Of a DNA stretch of 15,206 nucleotides, positions 1 through 6,471 are shown piece after piece. The translations under genes were made by a program, and so were the position numbers. This stretch comes from DATAAZ01 sp036259875 (lineage in GTDB: Bacteria; Actinomycetota; Thermoleophilia; Gaiellales; Gaiellaceae): positions 1-15,206 of the forward strand of contig DATAAZ010000058.1 in the NCBI GenBank assembly GCA_036259875.1, read 5' to 3'. The first letter of the stretch is position 1; each line of letters starts with the position of its first letter. The notes beneath the pieces were generated by a model. That model was not told where the DNA came from and did not search any database. It saw only the letters and a list, made by a program, of their open reading frames with translations.

Positions 1-65
1 TAGATGTCGAACGCGCGCTCGCCGCGCGACGTCTGCTCGACCACCATCGGGATCAGGGGACTCAT
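1..65 (-). CDS. clpP: ATP-dependent Clp protease proteolytic subunit, N-terminal fragment
   Basis: Only the first 21 codons and part of the next are in the window; the gene runs off the left edge. The translation begins MSPLIPMVVEQTSRGERAFD, which is the characteristic ClpP N-terminus: a short leader, then the VVEQTSRGERAFDI segment that forms the axial loop and start of the protease fold. ClpP is the serine protease barrel that works with ClpX or ClpC ATPases to degrade unfolded and tagged proteins in the cytoplasm. The ATG at 65-63 overlaps the TGA of trigger factor (64-62) in an ATGA junction, so the two are almost certainly co-transcribed and translationally coupled. The order tig-clpP is conserved widely in bacteria, usually followed by clpX, which would lie outside the window. 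The identification rests on a short stretch, but it is very distinctive. Confidence 0.9.
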   Translation of the reverse strand, partial: MSPLIPMVVEQTSRGERAFDI

Positions 66-1417
66 CGTGTTGGCGCCTCCTCGCTGCCTGGTGTCCAGAT
101 GTTCATCTTGGAGCCGGCCTTCTCCTTCTCCGGCGTCCACAGTTTCTCGCGCGCCCGGGCGAGGTCGACGGGAATCCGCGTGACGCCCGCCGCGACCGCG
201 TCGAGCGCGCTCCGCAGGCGAAGGTCGCGCCGCAGCGACTCGAACGTCCCGTGCTCGCGGAGCGCGCGGACCGTCTCGTCGGGGTCGTCCCCCACCCCTT
301 CGGCCTGGTCGCGGACGAACGCCTCGACCTCCTCGTCGGACGTCTCCAGGCCGAGCTGATCGGCGACTGCCTCGAGAACGAGCTCGCGTCGAACGGCGCG
401 CTCGCCCTCGGCGCGCAGCCGCTCCACGACCTGCTCCTGCGTTTGCCCCGACATCGCGAGGTACGTCTCGACCGAGATGCCCCGACGCTCGAGCGACCGA
501 GCCATACCCGCCCACAGCTCCGCTGCGCGGCGTTCGACGAGCGGGGCCGGGACCTCGAGCCGCGACGCCTCGACGAGGGCGTCGACCGCGTTCTCGCGGA
601 AGACGGCCTCGGCCTCGCCTTCGACGTCCTCGCGCAGGCGCCGCTCGACGTCGGCGCGAAGGTCGGCAAGCGTCTCGAACTCGCTCGCCGCGCGGGCGAG
701 GTCGTCGTCGAGCGGCGGGAGAACCCTCTCCTTCACCTCCTTGACCGTGACTTCGACGTCCATTGTCTCCGCTTCCTCGACGGAGACGCCGACGCGCTTG
801 CTCTCGCCGGCAGACATCCCGACGAGCGCGCTCTCGATCTCGTCGACGAGGCGCCCGGTTCCGACCTCGGCGACGTAGTCGCGCTGCGTTCCCGCCCGCT
901 CGCCCACGAGGTCGAGCACCACCGTGTCGCCTTCGCGCACCGGCCGCTCCGCGGGCGCGAGCTCGGCGACGGTCGCTCGTACGGCGTCGAGCTCGCGCTC
1001 GACGAGCTCGGCGGGCACTTCCGGCTCGGGCGCCGCGACCTCGAGCCCCCTCCAGTCGACGAGCTCCGGCCTCGGCATGACGTCCACGGTCGCGGTGAAG
1101 CGGAAGGCGCCGCCGTCGGGCGGTGCCGCGCCGAGCTCCACGTCGGGGGACGCCACCGGCCGAATCCCCGACGAGGCCGCCGCGCTCCAGAACCAGCTTT
1201 CCAAATGGCTGCGGACCGCTTCCTGCCAGAGCGCGTCCTTGCCGACGCGCGCCATCACGACCGGAAGCGGGATCTTCCCCTTCCGGAAGCCCGGAATGCG
1301 GGCCGTCTCGGCGATGTCGCTCGCCGCGTGCTCGATCGCGTGGCGGACGTCCGCCTCGGGGACTTCGACCTCGAGCCGGACGCGGTTTTCGGGAAGCTGC
1401 TCGACGCTCGTCCGCAC
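62..1417 (-). CDS. tig: Trigger factor, ribosome-associated chaperone and prolyl isomerase
   Basis: The 451-residue protein has the full trigger factor plan. The N-terminal ribosome-binding domain carries the signature GFRKGK at residues 43-48, the loop that docks at the ribosomal exit tunnel. An FKBP-type prolyl isomerase domain follows at roughly residues 150-240, then a helical C-terminal chaperone domain. It binds nascent chains as they leave the ribosome. I chose the GTG at 1417-1415 because the family N-terminus starts there (VRTSVEQLPENRVRLEVEV); the longer frame to 1480 adds residues that do not look like the family. There is no clear ribosome binding site. A CACAAT hexamer lies 9 bases upstream, suggesting a leaderless transcript. 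The tail contains two W-T-P motifs (residues 427-429 and 441-443), which is unusual. The stop overlaps the clpP start. Confidence 0.95.
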   Translation of the reverse strand: MRTSVEQLPENRVRLEVEVPEADVRHAIEHAASDIAETARIPGFRKGKIPLPVVMARVGKDALWQEAVRSHLESWFWSAAASSGIRPVASPDVELGAAPPDGGAFRFTATVDVMPRPELVDWRGLEVAAPEPEVPAELVERELDAVRATVAELAPAERPVREGDTVVLDLVGERAGTQRDYVAEVGTGRLVDEIESALVGMSAGESKRVGVSVEEAETMDVEVTVKEVKERVLPPLDDDLARAASEFETLADLRADVERRLREDVEGEAEAVFRENAVDALVEASRLEVPAPLVERRAAELWAGMARSLERRGISVETYLAMSGQTQEQVVERLRAEGERAVRRELVLEAVADQLGLETSDEEVEAFVRDQAEGVGDDPDETVRALREHGTFESLRRDLRLRSALDAVAAGVTRIPVDLARAREKLWTPEKEKAGSKMNIWTPGSEEAPTR

Positions 1418-1426
1418 CGAGCGGCC

Positions 1427-1432
1427 ATTGTG
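1427..1432 (-). promoter_or_regulatory. Possible -10 box (CACAAT) of tig
   Basis: On the minus strand CACAAT differs from TACAAT at one position and ends 9 bases before the GTG start of tig. The same spacing is seen between the TACAAT boxes and the first base of both tRNA genes here. If used, transcription would begin at or next to the start codon. No good -35 hexamer is visible. Confidence 0.35.
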
Positions 1433-1518
1433 CCAGCGTGCCCCCGCGTCCCGCGGGAGACCGCAAGACGCGGGCCGCAACCGGAATCCGTACAGTTCGG
1501 AACTGCGGCGGAGGGCAG

Positions 1519-3276
1519 TTGCGAACGCTCGTCCAGATCCTCGACTACATCAACCTCGCGGCGTTCACGCTCGCCGCCGTCCTGGCGCTCTGGCACTGGC
1601 GCGCCGGGCATGGCGGCCGCGCCTCGCTGTGGGCGGCGGGCACGTTCGTCTCGCTCGCGATCGTGGTCGACGTCAGGCTCCTCCTTCCTGACGAGCCCTC
1701 GAACACGCTCGAGCTCGTCGCCAACCGGACGCTGATCGCGCTCCTGGTGTTGTTCCCGTACCTGCTCTACCAGTTCGCGAGCGCGTTCGAGCCGCGGAGC
1801 CGCGGGCTCGAGCGCTTCCTCGTCGTGATGACGGCGGCCCTCGTCGTCTGGACGTATGCGCTTCCGGACGTCCCGCAGCAAGGCGAGCCGAGGCCGACTT
1901 GGTTCACGGCCTACCTCGTTGCGTTCCTCCTCCACTGGACGATCCTCGCGGCCCTCGTCTCGATTCGCTTCCTTCGCGCCGGCCGCCGGCAGCCGACCGT
2001 GACGCGGCGGCGGATCGAGCTGCTCGGCCTTGCGGCCGCCGCGATCACGGTCGCGCTCGTGCTCGCCGTCGCCGGACCCGAGGAAGGGTCGGCGGGCGCG
2101 CTGATCGTCGCTCTGCTCGCGCTCGTGAGCGCGGTCGCGTTCGTGCTCGGGCTCGCTCCGCCCCGGATCCTCCGGATGGTGTGGCGCCGCCCCGAGGCGG
2201 AGCGGCTTCAGGACGCGATCACGCGCCTCATGAGCGCGACGACCGAGGAAGAGGTCGCACGCGAAGTCCTGCCACCGATGGCGCGGATCGTCGGCGCTCG
2301 GGCCGCGGCGCTCCGAAGCCGCGAGGGGCGCGTGATCGGCGCACACGGAGCATCCGACGAGCTGCTCGCGGCCTTGGACGGCGCGCCCGAAGACCGTCAC
2401 TCGCTCGACGGCGAGATCATCGAGGTGGACGTGCCCGAGGGGTCGCTGCTCGTCTGGACGAGCCCGTATGCACCGTACTTCGGCGCAGACGAGCTCGAGC
2501 TCTTGCGCACGCTCGGCGTCCTTACCGGCCTCGCGCTCGACCGGTCACGCCTCTTCGCGCAGGAGCGAGAGGCGCGTCGGGTTCTCGAGCGCGCGGACGA
2601 GCTGAAGACGAATTTCGTCGCGCTCGCCGCGCACGAGCTCCGAACGCCCGTCGCGACGATCGACGGGATCATCCAGACCCTCGACCGCCACGCCAACCTT
2701 CCGGGCGACCAGCGCGAGCTGCTCCAGCGGACGCTGACGCATCAGGGCACGCATCTGCGAACGCTCGTCGATCAGCTGCTCGACCTCTCGCGGCTCGACG
2801 CCGATGCGGTCCGAATCGAGCCGAAGCCCATCCAGCTTCGCGAGCACGTCGAGCACGTCGTCCGGGCCGCCGCGGGCGAGCGGGCGCACGAGGTCGGCAT
2901 CGAGGTCGAGCCGGAGACGCGCGCGGTCGCCGATCCGACCGCGCTCGAGCGCGTGATCGCCAACCTCGTGATCAACGCGCTTCGGCACGGCGCGCCTCCG
3001 TACACGGTTCGGGCGGAGCAGCGCGACCGTCATCTGCGGGTGGCCGTCGAGGATCGCGGCCCGGGCGTGCCTGCCGAGCTCGTGCCCGACCTCTTCGAGC
3101 GGTTCACGCGCGGGCGCGCGACGCGCCAGCGCGTGCCCGGCACCGGGCTGGGGCTCGCGATCGCCCGCTCGTACGCGACCGCGCACGGCGGCGACCTGAT
3201 CTACAGCGACGCCGAGCCGACCGGAGCGCGCTTCGAGCTGGTCCTTCCGAACCACGCGAACGCGAAGGCGCACTGA
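1519..3276 (+). CDS. Sensor histidine kinase with seven-helix membrane domain and GAF-like domain
   Basis: The product is 585 residues starting from a TTG at 1519, chosen because GGAGGG (1510-1515) lies 3-4 bases upstream and the first membrane helix follows at once. Seven hydrophobic segments fall at about residues 10-28, 35-57, 70-90, 99-116, 127-152, 165-186 and 192-214, resembling the 7TM sensor N-terminus of some histidine kinases. A GAF-like region covers about 225-345. The kinase core has its H-box at 370-377 (AHELRTP, phosphoacceptor His372), N-box around Asn482/Asn486, G1 box DRGPG (512-516), F box at 525-529 and G2 box GTGLG (541-545), so it should be active. It is an orphan: no response regulator is present in the window. 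It is divergent from tig with about 100 bases between. The ligand or signal is unknown. Confidence 0.9.
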   Translation: MRTLVQILDYINLAAFTLAAVLALWHWRAGHGGRASLWAAGTFVSLAIVVDVRLLLPDEPSNTLELVANRTLIALLVLFPYLLYQFASAFEPRSRGLERFLVVMTAALVVWTYALPDVPQQGEPRPTWFTAYLVAFLLHWTILAALVSIRFLRAGRRQPTVTRRRIELLGLAAAAITVALVLAVAGPEEGSAGALIVALLALVSAVAFVLGLAPPRILRMVWRRPEAERLQDAITRLMSATTEEEVAREVLPPMARIVGARAAALRSREGRVIGAHGASDELLAALDGAPEDRHSLDGEIIEVDVPEGSLLVWTSPYAPYFGADELELLRTLGVLTGLALDRSRLFAQEREARRVLERADELKTNFVALAAHELRTPVATIDGIIQTLDRHANLPGDQRELLQRTLTHQGTHLRTLVDQLLDLSRLDADAVRIEPKPIQLREHVEHVVRAAAGERAHEVGIEVEPETRAVADPTALERVIANLVINALRHGAPPYTVRAEQRDRHLRVAVEDRGPGVPAELVPDLFERFTRGRATRQRVPGTGLGLAIARSYATAHGGDLIYSDAEPTGARFELVLPNHANAKAH

Positions 3277-3429
3277 GGCGCGCCGAGGCCGCGCGCTAGG
3301 TGCGTGCCGTTCGCCCGAGGCGCCGCACCGTAGCCCGCGTGTGCGGCGAGCGGATGGCTGTCCGGAGCAGGCCGAGCGCTTCCTCGACGACGTCCGTGCG
3401 GACGACCTCGAGCTAGCGGACCCGCGAAC
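3277..3429. other. Intergenic stretch with possible decayed coding remnant
   Basis: Between the kinase and the hairpin terminator, plus-strand frame 3341-3420 reads EQAERFLDDVRADDLELA, which has protein-like composition. No convincing start, ribosome binding site or family match accompanies it, and the frame runs on into the terminator and the antisense of the next gene. It may be the eroded end of a small gene, or chance in GC-rich DNA. I do not call a gene. Confidence 0.2.
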
Positions 3430-3460
3430 GGAAAGGGCGTCCCTGCGACGCCCTTTTCCG
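3429..3460. terminator. Bidirectional hairpin terminator between convergent genes
   Basis: CGGAAAGGGCGT and ACGCCCTTTTCCG form a 12-bp stem with one bulged base around a 7-base loop (CCCTGCG). It lies about 150 bases after the kinase stop and 17 bases after the stop of the minus-strand secreted-protein gene. The T-rich right arm gives a plus-strand run of four T and the A-rich left arm gives a short T run on the minus strand, so it can serve both genes. Confidence 0.75.
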
Positions 3461-3476
3461 CTTGTCTCGGCGACGC

Positions 3477-4016
3477 TTACTCACAGTTCACGTTCGGATT
3501 CACCTGCGCGAACATCCCGTTCGGGTTCGGCTCCCAGAGCCACACATGCAGCTCGTAGTGGGCCGGCTGGCCCGGGAAGTGTCCAGCCATCGGGCCGACG
3601 AAGGGCTGTCCGAAGAGCGAGGGGCGGTCGTCGGTGGTCGTCAGGTTCTGGTCGGCGTCGGCGATGAAGTACTCGACGCCCACGAGGCGGAGCTTCCCGT
3701 TCGGCTTCAATTCATAGAGGAGAAGCTCAGGCCGCCTCGGGTCGAGGACGGTGTCCGCGAGGAGGCTCATCTTCCCGTAGTGGATCCCCTCGCCCGGGAT
3801 GCAGGGACTCTCGCGCACGTAGCCCGCCCGGCTCGCCTGCTGCAGAGAATGGAACCGCGCACTCGCCGCCTTCGCCGCCTGCAGGTCGCGCGGAAGCGGC
3901 TGAGCCCCCGCGCAAACGGCGCCCACAAGGGCGAGAGCTGCGACGACCAAGAGAGTCAGCACGCCGCTCGCAGTTCGCGTCGAGCCCGTCGTGGCCGCAG
4001 TAGGGACTCGTCTCAA
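3477..4016 (-). CDS. Secreted protein of unknown function
   Basis: The product is 179 residues. The first 40 form a classical Sec signal peptide: arginine-rich start, hydrophobic core at about 17-36 (VLTLLVVAALALVGAVCAGA), and a likely cleavage after AGA before QPLPRD. The mature part contains the phrases YVRESPCIPGEGIHY, VGVEYFIADADQN, RPSLFGQPF, and PGQPAHYELHVWLWEPNP near the C-terminus. I recognise this wording as typical of an uncharacterised family of small exported actinobacterial proteins, but I cannot name a function. Two cysteines (in SPCIPG and the final NCE) could form a disulfide. The TTG start at 4016 is supported by AAGGAGG at 4030-4024, 7 bases upstream. It is monocistronic and ends in the shared hairpin at 3429-3460. 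Confidence 0.8.
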   Translation of the reverse strand: MRRVPTAATTGSTRTASGVLTLLVVAALALVGAVCAGAQPLPRDLQAAKAASARFHSLQQASRAGYVRESPCIPGEGIHYGKMSLLADTVLDPRRPELLLYELKPNGKLRLVGVEYFIADADQNLTTTDDRPSLFGQPFVGPMAGHFPGQPAHYELHVWLWEPNPNGMFAQVNPNVNCE

Positions 4017-4023
4017 CGCAACC

Positions 4024-4030
4024 CCTCCTT
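4024..4030 (-). promoter_or_regulatory. Strong ribosome binding site deciding a TTG start
   Basis: On the minus strand AAGGAGG precedes the TTG at 4016 by 7 bases. It fixes the start of the secreted protein, for which no ATG or GTG fits the signal peptide as well. Confidence 0.7.
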
Positions 4031-4173
4031 CGATAGCCGCAGAACGAGACTATCGTCACACACCGGCCCGCGCTCTCCAAACGGCGCAGTCGGAGACGAC
4101 AACTACTCCTCGACGAAGTCGGCGCCGACGACTCGAACTCGTGAAGCGGCGTCGCCTCGAGCCGACGGACGTC

Positions 4174-4201
4174 GGCCAGGCATGAAAGCGTGGCCGTTTT
4201 T
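4174..4201 (+). terminator. Terminator-like hairpin with T run
   Basis: GGCCAGGC and GCGTGGCC pair with one mismatch around the loop ATGAAA, followed by G and five T (4197-4201). The form fits an intrinsic terminator on the plus strand. No plus-strand gene is visible upstream, so it would end an unrecognised transcript, an RNA, or a lost gene. Confidence 0.4.
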
Positions 4202-4325
4202 GCGCGGCGCCGTGCGGGAGGGGATCAGTTCCGCGCACGAAACAAGCGGCGTCATTCGGACGGCCCTGTGTCCACCGCAGGCGGCGAGAAGATCCGTCCA
4301 TTTGGGGGGTTCCTTCCGTCTCAGT

Positions 4326-4500
4326 GGAGGGTGCCCTCCTCTCGCTGCGCGCTAGAAGGTGGCGTACGGGCCGCGTTCCCTGCGGCGGAACGTCGCCCGT
4401 CCCCAGGAGCCCGGCGGCTTTCGACCCCCGCCGCTCGGGCTCCTATGGGTAGGGGTGAAGATCCCTATGAAGGTCGGCGGGAACCGCCCGCCTAAGGCCG
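4326..4500. ncRNA. Candidate structured RNA of unknown class
   Basis: Five hairpins follow one another with short linkers. GGAGG/CCTCC pairs at 4326-4339. ACGGGC-CGTTCC pairs with GGAACG-GCCCGT at 4366-4400 around a 2x2 internal loop. AGGAGCCCG-GCGGC pairs with GCCGC-CGGGCTCCT at 4405-4444 (14 pairs, one bulged T, 11-base loop). TAGGG/CCCTA pairs at 4450-4467, and GGCGG/CCGCC at 4476-4488. The density of long, nested pairings separated by purine-rich linkers such as GGTGAAGA suggests an RNA that folds, on either strand. I checked for the conserved parts of RNase P RNA, SRP RNA, tmRNA, and the TPP, cobalamin, FMN, glycine, SAM and c-di-AMP riboswitches and found none convincing. The strand is undecided. 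A plus-strand RNA would end about 280 bases before the 4776 gene. Confidence 0.35.
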
Positions 4501-4775
4501 TAGCTTGGTGCCGCGGCGGGAGTTGCAACGCCGACAGAGCACGGAGGGTTCCGAGCGGATCGCCCCCTAGCGCGAGTGGTCGGCACAACAACTGGACGCG
4601 CGCCGGCGCGTAGCGTCTCGACTCGTAGCTCGAGCAGCGGCTGCCCGATCGATAAGCCCGCCGCAGTCGAGACAGGGTCGGGTCACGGCAATACCCCGGC
4701 TCGAAGTGCTGTTGTTGCGTATGAGCCGCGTGGGTTACGGTCGCCCGGACGTCGTAGCGCGATAGGGAGGCCCCC

Positions 4776-5048
4776 ATGCACGCAATCGTTACGTCAAGCA
4801 CGATCCACGACTATGAGCAGGCAAGGAAGACCTTGCAGGAGGAGGGCATACCGCGCATATCGCAAGCGCCAGGCTTCGTCGGCGCGTACTTCGCACGGGT
4901 GGGCGAGAACGGCGGCCGTGGGATGATCGTGTTCGAATCCGAAGAGGCGGCGCAGGCGTTAGCGGAGCAACTGAAGACGAACCCGCCTGGCGGTGAGGCG
5001 ATCACGATCGAACGCATCGAGGTCGGCGAAGTCACCGGGCGCGCTTGA
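4776..5048 (+). CDS. Small antibiotic-monooxygenase-like (dimeric alpha/beta barrel) protein
   Basis: The product is 90 residues. Its pattern is a strand (HAIVTSSTIHDYEQA), a helix with the phrase ISQAPGFVGAYFARVGENGG, a strand GMIVFESEEAAQALAEQL and a closing strand ITIERIEVGEVTG. This matches the ferredoxin-like fold of the ABM/EthD-type dimeric alpha/beta barrel families, in which a PGFVGAY segment followed by a 'fESeEaA' strand-helix is common. Members include monooxygenases, heme-degrading enzymes and proteins of unknown role, so no substrate can be assigned. The start is secured by GGGAGG at 4764-4769, about 6 bases before the ATG. It stands alone, with no same-strand partner. Confidence 0.7.
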   Translation: MHAIVTSSTIHDYEQARKTLQEEGIPRISQAPGFVGAYFARVGENGGRGMIVFESEEAAQALAEQLKTNPPGGEAITIERIEVGEVTGRA

Positions 5049-5076
5049 CCGCCTCGGCGGCTCTTAACCCCATCGT

Positions 5077-5479
5077 TCAGAGCCATCCGACGAGCTCCAC
5101 CGGCTCGGGCTTGAACGCGTGCCGGTCGACCGCCATCGCGAGCGCGACGACGGCGTCGATCTTCGAGGAGCGGTCGGCCTTGTCGAGTCGCCAGCCCCGG
5201 CGCGTGCGCTTCGCGACGGCGTTGCGGACATGTGTGTTCAGCTCGACGTCGTCCGGGTGGAGGAGCCGGCGCTGGACGACGGCGTCGTAGAGGCGCTCAG
5301 AGGCGGCGATCATCCGCGAGTCCGACTGCAGGAACGTCGCGGACCGCGATCCCGCGCTGCTCCCAACTCCGCTGCGATCCCGCCCGCGCGCCAGCGGGGA
5401 CGACCGCTTCCACGACCGTGAATCGCTCCGCAAGCTCGCCGACGAACGCCGCCACCTCGACGACGGCCTCTTCATGCAA
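5077..5479 (-). pseudogene. Frameshifted C-terminal fragment of a phage terminase large subunit
   Basis: The last roughly 80 codons (frame ending TGA 5079-5077) read SRMIAASERLYDAVVQRRL, then HPDDVELNTHV, RTRRGWRLDKADRSSKIDAV, VALAMAV and a final PVELVGWL. This is the wording of the nuclease domain end of phage large terminases, the ATPase-nuclease that packages DNA into proheads. The matching upstream part (VVEVAAFVGELAERFTVVEA, then SWEQRGIAV) lies in a different frame, so at least one indel has occurred near 5330-5345. The 'DPWR'-type segment expected between them is also disturbed. The ATPase domain and the rest of the N-terminal part are missing. A very good ribosome binding site (AGGAGGTGA, 5489-5481) stands before an ATG at 5475, so a hybrid 133-residue peptide could still be made. 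I judge it a relic of a lost prophage. Confidence 0.65.
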
Positions 5480-5480
5480 A

Positions 5481-5489
5481 TCACCTCCT
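5481..5489 (-). promoter_or_regulatory. Near-perfect ribosome binding site before the terminase relic
   Basis: On the minus strand AGGAGGTGA, complementary to the 16S 3' end over nine bases, lies 5 bases before an ATG (5475-5473). It is stronger than any other site in the window although it stands in front of a frameshifted fragment. Confidence 0.5.
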
Positions 5490-5577
5490 CTCCGCGCAAC
5501 CTTTTCGCACTTCCGCCGGCGGACGGTCGCGGCTGCGGGACGAAACCGCGTCGCCTGGGTGAGCGAGCCACGAGCGT

Positions 5578-5607
5578 GGAAAGGCCCGCCGGGAGGCGGG
5601 CCTTTCC
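5578..5607. terminator. Perfect 13-bp hairpin terminator
   Basis: GGAAAGGCCCGCC and GGCGGGCCTTTCC pair perfectly around the tetraloop GGGA. The arms end in AAA/TTT, so it can act on either strand. It lies about 50 bases beyond the last stop of the decayed minus-strand gene at 5657 and probably was its terminator; nothing on the plus strand is close enough. Confidence 0.7.
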
Positions 5608-5656
5608 CATTCCTCCGACGCTTACAAGCAAATCGCTTGACGCGCTCGCTCGAGCG

Positions 5657-6177
5657 TCAGCGGAGGATCCGGACCGTGCGCGGGTCGCAACCGTCCTTCA
5701 AGGAGCTCGGCAGCGTGGGTGATGCTGACATCGGGGTGGACGCCGATAACGACGGCTGCCTCCGGCTCGCAGCCACGCTCGCGCAGGGCTTCGAAAACGC
5801 TTCACGACCAGGCTCGCAGCATCGTCACCGTCGAGTGCCAGGAACTCGTCTTGAGAAAGCTCGAGGGCGCCGTCGTCCGCGAGGCCGCTTCCTTCCCGCG
5901 GCTCGGAACTTGTCCGCGAGGTCGGGCACCTGCCTTGTCCGCGCGGGAAGGGGCCTACAAGGTTGCCGCAACGCGTTCGAGCCACCCCGGGAAACGCCGC
6001 GTGTGGAGTGTGCTAATGGCCCCGGCACGGACCGCGCTTCCGGGCGATCGTCGCCGGGCGAGAAGTAGGCGATGTGCTGGTCGCCGTACGAGTCGAAGCG
6101 GTACCAGTAACCGCTAGGGCGATGGACGATCGTGTCGTTGCGGCCCTGATCCTGAATTCGAACTCGGCGGGATCCAT
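5657..6177 (-). pseudogene. Decayed hypothetical gene with several frameshifts
   Basis: Protein-like stretches occur in succession but in changing frames. From an ATG at 6177 the order is MDPAEFEFRI, then DTIVHRPSGYWYRFDSYGDQ and HIAYFSPGDD, then VPDLADKFRAAGR. Next comes ADDGALELSQDEFLALDGDD leading to SLVVKRF, then EALRERGCEPEAAVVIGVHP with DVSITHAAELL, and finally DGCDPRTVRILR with a stop at 5659-5657. Joining them needs about four indels, near 6150, somewhere between 5930 and 6040, near 5890, and at a TTTT run near 5797; a fifth lies near 5700. The ending repeats a 'GC-x-P' helix pattern (GCEPEAAVV, GCDPRTVRI). I do not recognise the family and assign no function. The fragments' natural order shows a once-intact gene of about 170 codons. 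It sits between tRNA-Leu and the terminase relic. Confidence 0.5.
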
Positions 6178-6309
6178 CTCGGCGCCAACGACCGCTTGAC
6201 ACCGAGTTTCTCTGCGTCGGCACGAGGCGGGGCACGGGTTAACCGTTCGGGCACCTTGTGGGCACGCGAGTCCGCCGCGCGCGCCAAAAGACGCTGCAAA
6301 TCATCGGAG

Positions 6310-6393
6310 TGCGGGCGAGAGGACTCGAACCTCCAAGGGCTTTCGCCCACCGGGACCTAAACCCGGCGCGTCTTCCAGTTCCGCCACGCCCGC
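6310..6393 (-). tRNA. tRNA-Leu (anticodon UAG)
   Basis: The minus strand folds as a class II tRNA. The acceptor stem is GCGGGCG/CGCCCGC with discriminator A, the D arm follows, the anticodon stem CCGGG/CCCGG encloses loop TTTAGGT (anticodon TAG), the long variable arm is TGGGCGAAAGCCC, and the T arm is GGAGG-TTCGAGT-CCTCT. The 3' CCA is not encoded. The long variable arm and the anticodon both indicate leucine. Its 3' end faces the decayed-gene region, the usual side for integration of phages and islands. Confidence 0.95.
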
Positions 6394-6402
6394 AGCCCCG
6401 AA

Positions 6403-6408
6403 ATTGTA
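6403..6408 (-). promoter_or_regulatory. -10 box (TACAAT) of tRNA-Leu
   Basis: TACAAT on the minus strand ends 9 bases before the first base of the mature tRNA-Leu. The tRNA-Arg gene has the identical hexamer 8 bases ahead. The -35 region has no clear TTGACA match. Confidence 0.6.
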
Positions 6409-6471
6409 GGCCGGCGCTGGCTCGGCCCGTGGCCGCGATACGAAACGCGAGACGGGTGGTACACGCGAATC

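Larger units (their letters stand above)
4031..4764. other. Long gene-poor interval
   Basis: About 730 bases separate the secreted-protein gene from the small monooxygenase-like gene. No reading frame here looks like protein: the frames that stay open give arginine/proline/serine-rich translations typical of GC-rich noncoding DNA. What can be seen is a terminator-like hairpin at 4174-4201 and a cluster of strong hairpins at 4326-4500, both listed separately. The part from about 4510 to 4760 shows only short imperfect palindromes. Confidence 0.5.

Noticed and set aside
251..1735. Plus-strand 494-codon frame opposite trigger factor
   Set aside because: It is a mirror of the real tig gene and crosses the divergent promoter region; no protein family wording is seen.
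4130..4138. GACTCGAAC also present in the T arm of tRNA-Leu, possible displaced att copy
   Set aside because: Only nine bases match with no extension into the acceptor stem; the surrounding bases do not form a T arm.
4103..4255. Minus-strand 50-codon frame starting at ATG 4255, ending RVRVVGADFVEE
   Set aside because: No ribosome binding site, basic low-complexity start, and it runs through the terminator-like hairpin; too short to support.
4450..4490. GGGGTGAAGATCCC followed by CGGCGGGAACC resembles parts of FMN and c-di-AMP riboswitches
   Set aside because: The remaining conserved blocks and overall junction order of both riboswitches are absent, and no flavin or cell-wall gene follows.
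5475..6304. The 9-mer TGCAAATCA occurs at 5475-5483 and 6296-6304, possible attachment-site repeat
   Set aside because: Nine bases is too short, the flanks differ completely, and neither copy matches the tRNA-Leu 3' end.
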